64,000 nt of DNA from Cladorrhinum sp. PSN259. Taxonomy: Eukaryota; Ascomycota; Sordariomycetes; Sordariales; Podosporaceae. This document shows positions 50,187 to 60,875 of the stretch, in pieces (within the stretch, counting starts at the first letter, position 1; every line of letters begins with the position of its first letter). The position numbers and the translations under genes were made by a program. The stretch is from the NCBI GenBank assembly GCA_033725935.1, contig MU867060.1, positions 958,922-1,022,921 on the forward strand, written 5' to 3'. The notes under the pieces were generated by a model. The model searched no databases. It was given only the letters and a program-made list of their open reading frames with translations, and had not been told where the DNA came from.

Positions 50187-52941
50187 CTCTTTGAAAGAGA
50201 GAGTGTTCGTACAGGCAAGCACTTTGGCACCAGGTTTTATCCGGGAGGGAAAGGAGGCGTGGTGTGCTCTCTATATGCCTGTCCACCAACCGAAATTTGT
50301 TTGATAGGATAGACAGATACGGTAGGTCTGGATGATCTTTTTTTACTTTATTGCTGGGCGTGTCTTTCGCTTATCTCTCTGTGTCGTGATACGGCCAGCC
50401 ACCTGTTCCGTCCACTCATCCAGGGCCTGTTGATATGGCCAAGTTGTGTGATTCGCAATCTTTGCCGGGCATGATGAGAGGTTGGCTGTTGGATTATCAC
50501 GATGGCTTTTATTATTATTGTTTTTATTGTTTTATTTTTTGACGCGATAGGCGACGTCTGATTCCCCCCTACTCTATACAGTTATGTGTATGTGTATGTG
50601 TGTGTGTATGCCACCACCGCCTGCTTTTTTCAACTTTGCTCGTAAGGTGTAGTAGGTATAGAGGCCTGACATGCTAGTTCACCACGTGTGTCACGTACTC
50701 CCTCCGTATGTTGCTTACCTACCCTACCCCTGGTCTGACGGACGGCTGTGTGTGTGTTTTGTGGTCACAGGCGTTTTTTTATGCATGTAAGGTCCTTTCT
50801 ATATGTAAGAGGGAGAGTCTAGAAGCAAAACCAAAATTTAGCATCTCCGCGCTTTTTGTTGCCTCATCCATCCTAAATCGGAATCGGGGTTGTTTTTCTT
50901 TGTTTGTTATGTACGATGAGGGTTTTATCTTTCTCCTTCACGAAGCGGAAGGTCGATGGGATATTATATATATTTATATGGGGTTCAGAAGTAGGTATAT
51001 TAGAGAGGGCTGTGCTTCAATTTCCATGGAAACTATTGCATGATGGTTTTTGTCTTGGACAAGCTTTCTCTTTTGACTTCCATGGAATTCAGAGTATCGG
51101 TAGGTCGGGTAGGTAGGTAATTTGCTCTTGGTTATCGATTAATGAGGTACATGTATGGCACGAGGAAAAAAAAAGTTAGTTCTTATACTATCTATCAGTC
51201 GCCCTTTATATCTTCCTCGACTGTTAGCCTTACGCGAAGAAACGGTTGAAGAAGCAAGCAATTTAAGGTTACGCACCTGACCAGGTTTAGTCTGGTCCGT
51301 TCTGATATCTAGGCTAGGTAGGGTAGGGTAGGCAGGTACCCATCAAAGAATGACAAGCCATATCGAGACTACTTTAGTGCATGTATGGCTTGGTACAGAA
51401 GGTAAGGTCTTGGTTGCGGCTCGGTCCATGTTACCTTACCCCGTGGTAGGCTAATGTGGGATGAGATTTTGGTATGCAAGAGAGAATGAATGCCAACCCG
51501 TGGATGGGGCAGTGTGTTGGTTGTCTCGACTTGATAAGCAGTTATGGCTGGGCATTGTAATGAGGAGAACCAAGAAACGGCGGGGGTTGTGACTCGGAAA
51601 GGCTTGTGCATGTGCTAATGTAAGGTACAAGAGGGAGTTTAATCATCACTCGGGAAGAGTGTAGTGGGAGTTGACAATAGCAGTAATGTAGAACGGCTGT
51701 GTTGGGTATAAGTGGGTATGTCTCAGAAGCATTAAAGGTTGATGATGCTTTGGATATCCTGACAGATCACCCGAGCCTTGTTCTTGTCTTTGTGTAAAAA
51801 GATAGAGCTTGGTTATGGACAGCGGGACTCTTATGTTAGACGCAGAGTAACCCTAAAAGCCAAAGATGAGCAAGCGCACAGTGGCAGTCTATACCTACAT
51901 ACAATGTACATGTAGATGGTGACAGGTTCTTGCTGGCAGGATACTTTAACATCAGACCAGACAGGACTTGCCCAGTAATGATCGCCACAAGAGATCCGAT
52001 CCGGAGATGCTCCCGGTGATTTACATGGCCATGTCATGACCTAAGAAGCAATGTCACCTCGGAACGGAGACTCGGAACGTTGCTGGACTGTGGCGATGGA
52101 AGTCAGGCAATGGTCACGGACCGACCAGACTTGCCCAAACTCCCCGGGCCTCGGAGTTGTTGGAATTGGCCTCACGTCGTACGATTGAAGAAGTTGTCGA
52201 AGACTTTGTCATCCCGAAAAATCCGACAGGTATACTTTGCAGTTTGAATGAAAGAGGCAACTCCGCGGAGGATGAATGGAATGGTGGTTTGGCCTGGGAT
52301 GGAAACATAGAATTTCTTTTGACCACTGCTTTTAAGTTTTTACCGGAACTGCCTAGTCTAGTTACCTATTTCCAGCGGCCATTTCTTGTCTCTGTGATAT
52401 TACTGGTGCTGTTTCAGTGCGCAGCAGGTTGTCAAGTCCAACTACCCCTGAGAAGTAAATTTCCGTTACAAGATGGCAGGGGGCTTTGAGTCTCCATTTA
52501 AGTTCAGTGTCTCTGGCACTGTTCCAAGTTCTTCTAGGTCTCTAGTGCAATGAAGACTGGAAGATGGGGTACGGAGGCTGCTTTGGAGTCTGGTGATGGA
52601 TAAATATTATCCCTCCACCTAACCATGGTCAAGATCCTACCTGAATTTGGCATAGACCTAAATATGCAAGTCAGAATCAATCACTACGGTACTTTGGAAG
52701 ATAAGCTAACTAAATATATTTGCTGCAGTCAACGGACAACCGCTCTCACCGACCTAAACATCTTATATCTAAATCTACCTCCCCCCGTATGTCCTAGGCA
52801 AAGTTAAGCAAGCCATAAAATATGATCCCGCTCAACTATGCCATGAATCCAAACAAGAGGGTAAAATATCCCAAAGAAATTCCAACTCCATCCCAACCAA
52901 GTTACCTATAAAAATCAAGCATGAACTTCCAATACAGCACA

Positions 52942-53840
52942 TCAGAGCATACCAGCAACAGCAACCACACCACCCAACATGGCACCCATGACTTTGACTC
53001 CGGCATCCACACCCTTCTTATCGGCCGCGTTTCCAGTCTGCTGAGCTCTAGATCCAGTCAGGATACTGGTGGACGTAACATCACCGCTAACAGCCAACCC
53101 AACAGTAGCCAGGCCAACCGAGGTGCTCGTCGCGCCATTGGCGGTGATGACCTGGGTCACAGTCTGCGTAGCGGTTGTCCACTTCCAGCCCTTACCCCAA
53201 GCGGCCCAAGGGGAGCCACCTGCACCGCCGGGACCCCAGCCACCAGGGCCACCTGCCCAAGGGTTTCCATTCCTTGATCACACATCATGTTAATAACCAG
53301 AAAGCTCGAGCTGGAAGAAGAAGAAAAAGGGGAGGAGGAAAAAAAAAACATACCACTCGCAGCCAGTAACGGTGTAAACGCCGCCGGTCCAGGTCTTGGT
53401 GAAATCACCCCTGTTGCCATCACCCTCCCTCCATGGTCCGCGTCCTGGTCCTCCCCAGGATCCAGTAAAGGCCGGGGCACTGACAGTGTAGACGCTAGCT
53501 GAGCCACCAGAGGTGCAAGAAGCCCACTGGGAGCACAGGGACGAAGAAAGAGAAGCGTAAGAGGAGATGACCGTGGGCGTGGCTTTGCATGCTGAGTCGA
53601 TGCAGCTAGAGACGGCGGCGGCCTGGGTGGCGCCGCAGTAGTTGGTGGGTGCTGGCCAGGCTGAGCTGGAAGCTGCTGAGGACCAGGCGGAGGAGAAGCA
53701 TGTTTGCTGGGGAGATGGTTAGTAAAAGAGAGAGGGCAAGAGGGTAGGGCAGGACCTACAGCACACTCAGGAGCACCTCCGTACCATTGAGCAGTGGCCA
53801 GGGCAGGAGCGAAGATGGCGGCTATGGCTGATGACTTCAT
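52942..53840 (-). CDS. Secreted cysteine-rich protein with GPI-type tail, CFEM-like
   Basis: Three exons: 53840-53760, 53706-53354 and 53272-52942. The introns of 53 bp (GTAGGT...CCAG, branch ACTAAC) and 81 bp (GTATGT...CAAG) join frames precisely. Product 254 aa. Residues 1-17 (MKSSAIAAIFAPALATA) are a signal peptide. The mature start holds PECAQTCF, then NYCGATQ, SCIDSAC and LCSQWASC, eight cysteines spaced roughly like a CFEM domain, though without the usual Asp motif, so the fit is imperfect. Next come a Gly/Trp/Pro-rich stretch and a Ser/Thr-rich region. The C-terminus is hydrophobic (VMGAMLGGVVAVAGML), as needed for GPI anchoring. Such proteins sit in the fungal plasma membrane or wall; some bind haem, others act in adhesion or host contact. 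Function here is not known. Confidence 0.85.
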
Positions 53841-55691
53841 GTTGGACGGCTGAAGTTGAACCTTGGAGGTGAAAGGAAGAGGTGATGGATGAGGTCAAGG
53901 TGAGCTGAGTAGGTGAGAATAGGAGGGGAAAAAGTCAGGAGAGGATGAGTGTGGATGATCGAAAAACTGTATGAAAGAGTTCGCTGTGGTGATATATATG
54001 GAATATTTCTTCAGATCAATGTGCTCAATGATCAAACAGGGCTAACCCGGCAACAAGTAAAAGCGATAGATAGAGGTTCAGCACAAGAAATTTTACCGGC
54101 TCAACGAGATTGTCTATGTTGGATCGTCTGAACGTTTCAGACGACGGAAGGGATTGGCAAGCTGTAGCGCTGAACCTAGTCTGATGGGGTGAAGGCGACT
54201 TTTTCGTCCTTGCATAGAGCTTGCAGATATATATGTTATTTTAGCTCCGAGTCTGTTCCCTCGTAGCTCAGGTCCGGAGGAAGACCGGTGTCCACGGAGA
54301 CAAGGGGGAAAACGAAGAGATCGTCAGTGCTCAAAGATCAACACAGCCTAACTGCCGGTCGAACGATCAGAACGGACGCAGGGCGCGCCACACACTCGAA
54401 TAATGCCGCGCGGCCTCGCATCGTGATATTCTTCTATTTTTCTTGTCAGAAGCCGCATTCTACGAATTATGTCTTACTGGGACAGCATTGGCACGGATTC
54501 ACGGCATGGAAGCCGATACCAAGCAATGACGGCACGGCGATCTGGAGCAGTGGGAAGCCGATAGTAGCGAGGAAAAAGGGTCCATGAGTACTCTATTCAG
54601 CCCAATTCACATGCTCGGGACCGAGGGTGAGGCGGGGCTGAGAGAGTTGACGTTGCCCTTGATGCCGTGGATCACTAAAACGAGCCGCTGCTGCATAGGC
54701 GACGCCAAACTATTGGCCAGCCCGGTGAAAGAGGAGGATTACAACCCAAAGACTCGGGACTTTGTTCTTTTTCTCTGCCTCTTGATGTCTGCCGCCAGTT
54801 CTTCAAATGCTCGTGGAGAAGAGCCAGCCGCATCTGTGGCTGCAGATGCCAGATGTTTTGGATAGATTCGGATCTGGCATGTTGGGGAATGTCCGGGCGA
54901 CCAACCAGCGAGCGTCTAAGCTGTTGGAGGATTTTCTGTCGTCGTCAGACCGTTTTGTCTTTCATCCCTTGTACGCCCCTTCCTTCTTCCACCCATTAAT
55001 CCCCAAGCTGGATGGGATGACGTCTGCAATGCTGTGTGATGTGGATGAAGCGCTTCGGTTTTGGCGTCGCTGCTCGCTTTTACCGAGCACCGACATTTTT
55101 AGTTGCTTAGCTCATTATGTATCTTCACCAAATAAAGAAGATAGTAATAGTATCTCAAAGGTTGGAGCTATGAACCAGAGCTTGGGGCATATGCATCGAC
55201 AGCCCCGACCCTGAGCCGATGCACCGCCGTCCACAGCTAGGCTGTCACTCTCGACGACGCCGGCAATCGAGTTGACAGAGGACTCTTGTTCTATCCTCCA
55301 ATTTCATCAAGTCACTTCAATTTGGAACCAAGACCGTAAATATCCCAGCTCTGTTGCAAAGTCAAGGTGGCCCGTGCTTAAGCTTTCCTTTGGATTTTGG
55401 AACGCTGTTGAATGACCCCACATCATTCAGGACAGGCCAACGGCAGGCATGAGCTTGACCTCACTTAACCCAATAAGCAAGCACCATTCACCAAATAATC
55501 ATCAAGACGACAATTACAACTCTCCCAAACTTCGAAGAGACAACATAAATAACAATTTGTACCAAGAAACAAGCTTAGCCATAATTTTGTTCTAATCGGA
55601 ACTCATTGCTCTGTACCCCCTTTTCACCGCTCGCTTCATTTGAGTTTCATACCCCCTCATGAGATGAGGTAGCAGCCATAAACCCACCATC
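53841..55691. other. Divergent spacer between secreted-protein gene and TRS23
   Basis: 1.85 kb without a supported gene. It holds the promoter of the secreted-protein gene and the promoter and leader of TRS23; short frames in the middle have no recognisable features. Confidence 0.5.
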
Positions 55692-56291
55692 ATGTATGCT
55701 ACCTTTTACCCCCTTTCCTTGAATTAAATATTAACATCTTACAACGCCCTTAGGACAATCTTTGCTCTCATCGTCATCAACAAGGCCGGCGGCCTAATCT
55801 ACAACCGCACCTTCCACGAAGGCGGCCTCAACAAGATCAGCACAAACGACTATCTCGTCCTGGCCGGCACTTTCCATGGGTAATATTTCACACTTCTACC
55901 TTCCCCCATCCCACCATAATCCAGTCACAGCTAATTCTTCACAAGTGTCCACGCAATCACAGCTCGCCTCAGCCCAGTCGGCAACCCCTCAGCCAACAGG
56001 CTCTCATCCTCAGCAGGTGCCGGCAGCATACGGCCTGACCCGCCTTCAGGGCTCGAGGTCCTCGAATCCGAAAACTTTCGCATGCAGTGCTTCACCACCT
56101 TGACGGGGATAAAGTTCCTGCTCTTCTCCGACACCACCCAGACCAACGTCGACGTGATCATACGCCGCGTGTACGAAATGTACACCGACTACGTCATGAA
56201 GAATCCTTTTTACCAGCTCGAGATGCCCGTGCGGTGCGACTTGTTTGACCGGAAGCTGCTGTCATATATTAGGGAGATGAACAGCAGGTAG
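55692..56291 (+). CDS. TRS23: TRAPP complex subunit Trs23 (TRAPPC4, sybindin family)
   Basis: Three exons: 55692-55693, 55754-55879 and 55946-56291. The first intron (GTATGC...TTAG, 60 bp) splits the start codon: AT before it, G after it. The joined start reads M-T-I-F-A-L-I-V-I-N-K-A-G-G-L-I-Y-N, the expected beginning of the longin-type fold. The second intron (GTAATA...CAAG, 66 bp) has a GCTAAT branch point. Product 157 aa. Residues after the second intron (VHAITARLSP) and the end (FTTLTGIKFLLFSDTTQ, MYTDYVMKNPFYQLEMPVRCDLFD) match sybindin proteins. Trs23 is a core subunit of TRAPP, the Rab1/Ypt1 exchange factor for ER-Golgi and intra-Golgi traffic. Reading without splicing gives only 11 codons before a stop. 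Convergent with RPN10. Confidence 0.92.
55694..55753 (+). other. Intron splitting the TRS23 start codon
   Basis: GTATGC donor, TTAG acceptor, 60 bp. It interrupts the initiator codon after its second base, so translation can begin correctly only on spliced mRNA. Confidence 0.85.
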
Positions 56292-56559
56292 TAAGGCATT
56301 TGGAGGCAAAGAGCAGAGAGGGCAGCAATTAGGTAGGGGCTGATAATGGGAATGGAAATGGACAACAGGAGTTATTAGGCGCTTTCTTTGTTTAAATTCC
56401 TTGGGGAGAATTGTATCAGACGCCCCGATTCATGATAGAATTTGTAGTAACGAGGTACCAAATACTTCTCTCCATAATTCGAAGCAATTCTATTTCTACG
56501 GAGTCGCGCCCTACCCTTTCACTCTTCAACACGCCATCCCCGAAAACACGCGAAATTAA

Positions 56560-57508
56560 TCATGAAGTGTCCATCTTGTCTCCCTTGTCATTATCATCCT
56601 TCTTGTCGTCCCGAACCTTGCCGCTGGCATCGAGCAGCGGTGTTGATTCACCATCCTCCTCGACTGTCTCCAATGACTTGGCCGCAGCCTTGGCCTCCTC
56701 CTCGCGCGCCAGCTTCTCTTGTCGTGCCTTCTCCTCCTCCATACTCATGCGCAAAGCGAGAGCCAGCTCGGGATCTTGAGCCGGATCGACGCCGAATGGG
56801 AAGTCCTCTGCAGATGCACCACCATCACCACCGCCACCCGCACCGCTGCCGGCATTGTCGCCCAGCATAATGGGGGAGGAGATGAGTTGGTCACTAAGCA
56901 GCCGGTTGCTCGGGGGTATAACGACAAGATGGGACCCTTCGCCACTGCCCTTGACCTCGTTGTTGAATGCCTCGAGTTTCTCCTGGTTGCCTTCGTCCAT
57001 ATCGCCAAACAGTACAAAGTCAACCGTCGTGTTCGACTTCTTCATCTTCTTTGCCAACTTGACCAGGTCGGTCTGGCTGTCATCAATTGGGGAGCAGACG
57101 AAAACGACGATACGAGGCCGCTGTGAGTTGTTCTGTCGGTGCTTGAGGGCGAGCTGTTCAAGGCAAACAAGGTTAATTTGTCAGTCTCCTCGATTTTCGA
57201 AATATTGCAATACTCACTTGTGCTACCTGCATACCCGTTGCCAGATGGGCGGTGCCGCTGATCTTCTTCTTGGTCCGATGCAAGCCTTCCAGGATCTTGC
57301 CTTGATCTGTTGTGAGTGTCGCTAAGACCTCGGGTCCCTTGCCACCCATGGACATCAAGCCCACTGAGGATTCAGGATTGCCCTGGGTAATGTTCTGGAA
57401 GAGTATGCCGACGGCATCGCTCTGAGCATCGAAGCGGGTTGGTGTGTAATCGCCGTTTCTGCTGGGCTCGCTGTTGTCCACCACGATCATCACCGCTTCG
57501 AGAACCAT
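56560..57508 (-). CDS. RPN10: 26S proteasome ubiquitin receptor Rpn10
   Basis: Two exons, 57508-57218 and 57153-56560, with a 64-bp intron (GTGAGT...ACAG). Product 294 aa. It starts MVLEAVMIVVDNSE, the metal-site-like motif of the von Willebrand A domain, which runs to about residue 190 and holds LMSMGGKGPEVLATLT and FVCSPIDD. A Gly-rich linker leads to one ubiquitin-interacting motif at about 224-243 (DPELALALRMSMEEE). The acidic and Lys-rich tail is disordered. Rpn10 sits between lid and base of the 19S particle and captures ubiquitin chains. A single such motif is usual for fungi; animals have more. Divergent from borealin with a 647-bp shared upstream region. Confidence 0.95.
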
Positions 57509-58155
57509 GTTGGGCGAGCTGTTTCGGTCGAACTTGAACTGATTATCGTTATTAGTACCCCAAAAATGAACGGGCAATTGATGTTGAGAGCTTTGGTTGG
57601 TGTTGTAGTAGTCTGGATGGGAGCTTGGAAGTTGAGGTTGACGTCGGGTCTGATCAAGCACCTCGATGGAGCTCCAACGCAAGGCGGGCCAAGGTCAACT
57701 GCGTAAGGCGGTTCAGCCTGGAGCTGAGGGTGCGCGCCACGCAGGTCGCACTGTAGCGGAAGGTATCCGTACCGGCACTAGGATTGCCTGCGACAAACTG
57801 ATGGAGGGCCCCACTCCAAACAGAATGCCCCGCAAGTTAAAAACAGTGCAAACAATCAATGTCCATGCAGACCTGGCCCCGGCTCTTTTTGGTTTTTGTT
57901 TACTTTCAAAACGCGGACCACTCACATCACAGATCACAGCAACGCTTCCCACATTTCGACTCTTAAACTCTTCCCCCCTTTTCTCGCCCTTTGATTTGAC
58001 GCGACACAACGCGCTTGAGAGCAAGTCAACAACGCTGAGAAATTCAATTCTTGGACGACCACCTACCCTTGCTCAGTTTCCCGACGACTTGGGTCAGTTT
58101 ACACACACATACTCGCGACGACACAAGAAGCGGACAGCAAAACCACCGAACGACC
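57509..58155. promoter_or_regulatory. Shared upstream region of RPN10 and borealin
   Basis: 647 bp between two divergent starts, so both promoters must lie here. No protein-coding gene is seen; open frames overlap both genes' leaders. No PACE-like proteasome element was recognised. Confidence 0.6.
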
Positions 58156-59462
58156 ATGCCAATCGAAGAAGACAACGCGGCCGCGATGCCGATTGAGAAA
58201 ACCCCGAGCAAAACCAGCGAAATGGACCTTTCCCAAAGCCCCTTAAAAAAGAGAAAAATGGGAATCACAGCAGTACAGAAGCAGGCACTTGTTGAAAATT
58301 TGCAACTCGAGAGTATGTTCCGCGATGTCTTGGGAACAAAGATTTGCTACAGGACACTAACCGGCTATGACAGTCGCCGAACGCGCTCGGAAGCTCAGAT
58401 CAAATTACAATATTCACGCGCAAAGTCTCCGCACGCGGATAGAAATACGCGTCAATCGAATTCCTATGTCATTGCGCAAGATGAAAATGGGAGATCTAAT
58501 ACAAAAGTACTCCTCGTCGTCAAGCCAAGGCCAACCACCATCAAGCTCAAACACCAAGCCCGCCGCGAGAGGTCCACCCGTGCCAGAGAAGGATAGAGCG
58601 CCAGAGCGAACAGCACCCGCTCAGAAAGTCTACCCCATGGCACCGCCACCCCCTTCCGCTAGGCCAGTAAAGAGACGCAGGTATGTTGATTTCTTGCCTC
58701 CCTGATCCCATCGCTCTGACTAACCCTTTTACTAGCGACGAAATGTCGGGTGGCGACAAGGAGAACGAGGTCGAGCACGTAGAAAATCTCAAGAAACGGC
58801 CTCGCGCAAACACAGCAGTCGTCGCGTCCAACCCCCCAACTCACGTTTTATCACCAGCATCTTCCAACACCCGCACGTTGCCCCGGAACAACCCAGCAGT
58901 CATGACACCCGGCACGGGCAGCATTAGAACCGGCATCTCGCGCCTAGCCGGTGGCCCGGTGTCACCAACAAAAGGAACCACGTCGACAACAAACCTCCTG
59001 CACAGCGTCGTCCGCTCAACCGCCTCTCGTCCACCGATCCCTGTGTTTTCACCACGCAAACCTACTCTCTCCTCTACCGCCCCCTCTTCATCAATCACAG
59101 CATCAGCAAGGAAACGAGGCGCCACAGTAGCCGGCACCGCACCTCCTCCAGCTATCTCACGACCAGGCACCCGGACAGGAAATGCTCGGAGGGTTAGTGG
59201 CACCTCCGAGTCGAGCGAGGGAAGCACGTCGACGGTTGTGAAGCACAAGCGGCCGGCTACGGCGCCTGGGGATAGGCCGCCTCCGCCCAAAGCTAGTGCG
59301 ACCAGCACGACTACTGCGAAAAAGGTTGGCGCTGGGGTGGTAAATTCGCTGAAGAAGGGCGTTAGCAGCGCGACAGCAGCGACGGGAAAGAAGACGACAG
59401 CGTCTGCTGGAGGGAAATCTGGAAGCGGGACTGCAGGGAGAGTATTAAGGAAGAGGGCATGA
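58156..59462 (+). CDS. Borealin/Nbl1, chromosomal passenger complex subunit
   Basis: Three exons: 58156-58312, 58374-58680 and 58736-59462. The introns of 61 bp (GTATGT...ACAG, branch ACTAAC) and 55 bp (GTATGT...CTAG, branch GACTAAC) fit well. Product 396 aa. Residues about 36-95 form the Nbl1/Borealin N-terminal helix: ITAVQKQALVENLQLE, then ARKLRSNYNIH and RVNRIPMSLRKMKMGDL. This helix packs with survivin and INCENP to place Aurora B at centromeres and the spindle midzone. The remaining 300 residues are disordered, rich in Ser, Thr, Pro and basic residues, with several Ser/Thr-Pro sites suited to cyclin-dependent kinase. Yeast Nbl1 consists of little more than the helix; the long tail is usual in filamentous fungi. 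Confidence 0.9.
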
Positions 59463-59971
59463 AGAGAGAGACTGGAAGCAGGGCGGCGTGTTTGGTAGTA
59501 TATGTTTCGTGCCCTAAAATGGGGCTGTATTGATTTTGGGTTCTGTTTGGTTTTGTTTTCTTCATAGCATTGGTCACTTCGGTTTTTGTGCTAGGGGTTC
59601 AAGGACGAACTGTTGTAGTCAGTTTGCGGAGAGCTGGTTGTGGTGGGTGCTCAAGGGTCTGGATTTCATTGATTAGTGATGATGGATATATAAATATCGA
59701 TATATGGGTTGGGCAGGCAGGCAGGAAAGGATAAGGCAGGGCAGGAGTACATCTGTTTATTTCATTTTTATTCATGGGTCCATATCATAGCCACATTGTT
59801 CTCGGACTGAACGGGGAAAAGGCGGGCGGTTTGGCATGCTGCTTTTGGGACGTAGTCCAACGGAGTAAATGTATTCGCTATTTTACGACTTTGTCTAACA
59901 TAACTATAATCCCATCACTATTTCCCTCCAGACAAAACGGCATCCTCTCGCACCAGCAGAAACACTCGTCT
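59463..59971. other. Convergent 3' spacer
   Basis: 509 bp between the ends of the borealin and TMA22 genes. No gene; contains 3' UTRs and AT-rich DNA. Confidence 0.6.
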
Positions 59972-60875
59972 TTAACCGGCAGCAGCACCCTTCTTCTTCT
60001 TATCTTCTACCAGCTCGATGTTGTCCTCAGGTATCTCCTTGTACTTCTCCAACAAAAACTCTTCAATCTCTTCGCTGACGTCTCCCTGGACAACGATTTC
60101 CTCGCCTCCACTGGGGACTTTGGTGACCGAAGAGCCCGTAGCAAACTTCTTACCAAAGTCCTTGGCCACCTGTTCACTCTTATTAGCTATCACGGCGCAT
60201 ACATCCTCCCGAAACATAGCAAAACACGTACCTTCTTCAAGTCCAGCCCGAACGCCTCCAACCCGGACACACTCGTCACATACTTGCGTTTGTTGCGCTC
60301 GATCCGTTTAATAGTAACAACCGAGTTGGACCGCTTCTCTGCCTGCTTCTGCTCGGCTGCCTCGGCCTTGGCTGCCTTCTTTTTGGCGTCCTTGGCTGCC
60401 CGCTCCTGGGCTTCGATCGAGAGGGAGGCGGTGGCGGCCTCGAGAGCTTCAGCGGACCATATCCTGTCGTATAGGGCCGGGTGGTTCTTCTGGAGCCATT
60501 CTTGACACTTTTTCGTGGTGCCACCGTATTCGCAGTACTAAAAGCGGGCTGTTGTTAGGAGAGGGAGGGAGGGATGGATGGATGGACGGGTGGAGGCAAA
60601 GATAGAACGGAAGCATGATTGCCGTACCTCAGGTGGGAGGGTGCATACTAGGTAGAGAATATACGTTAGTGAATTTATTTAGGACAGGTTCGGTCGAACG
60701 AGTACGGGGAAGGGAGTGAAAGGTGTGAGGTGTATATGTGGGACTTTGACTTCGTGGATCAAGTAGCTTGGAGGTGATGTCACATGGATATTGGGAAATG
60801 GGGGCAAGTCTTGGAGAAGGGGAGCTTACCACCGCAGTATATCACCTCACGACCGGCAGAGGCTGATTCAGCCAT
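59972..60875 (-). CDS. TMA22: Tma22/DENR translation recycling factor
   Basis: Four exons: 60875-60830, 60647-60628, 60537-60232 and 60169-59972. The introns of 182, 90 and 62 bp have GTAAGC...CTAG, GTACGG...TTAG and GTACGT...ACAG ends. Exon 2 is only 20 nt. Product 189 aa. The N-terminal metal site reads YCGVCTLPPEYCEYGG followed by KKC (Cys14, 17, 24, 33); this motif is assembled across three exons, which supports the micro-exon. A Lys/Ala/Glu-rich helix follows, then the SUI1-type fold with VTIKRIERNKRKYVTSVSGL and GSSVTKVPSGGEEIVVQGD. DENR works with MCT-1/Tma20 to remove tRNA and recycle 40S subunits after termination and to allow reinitiation. The end (KKKKGAAAG) is usual. Confidence 0.94.

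Larger units (their letters stand above)
44681..52941. other. 8.3-kb region upstream of NIT2 without a supported gene
   Basis: The largest gap in the window. It includes the NIT2 promoter and leader. No frame shows a recognisable domain. A group of medium frames on the minus strand between about 46590 and 47600 may be a decayed or unrecognised gene. Paired GATA sites lie at 45964-45967 and 45974-45977. A GT repeat lies at 50165-50186. From about 50300 the DNA is AT-rich with many short direct repeats of GTAGG type. Confidence 0.45.

Noticed and set aside
52157..52489. A 110-codon plus-strand frame with a hydrophobic stretch
   Set aside because: It has no ATG at its start, no recognisable domain and no supporting splice signals.
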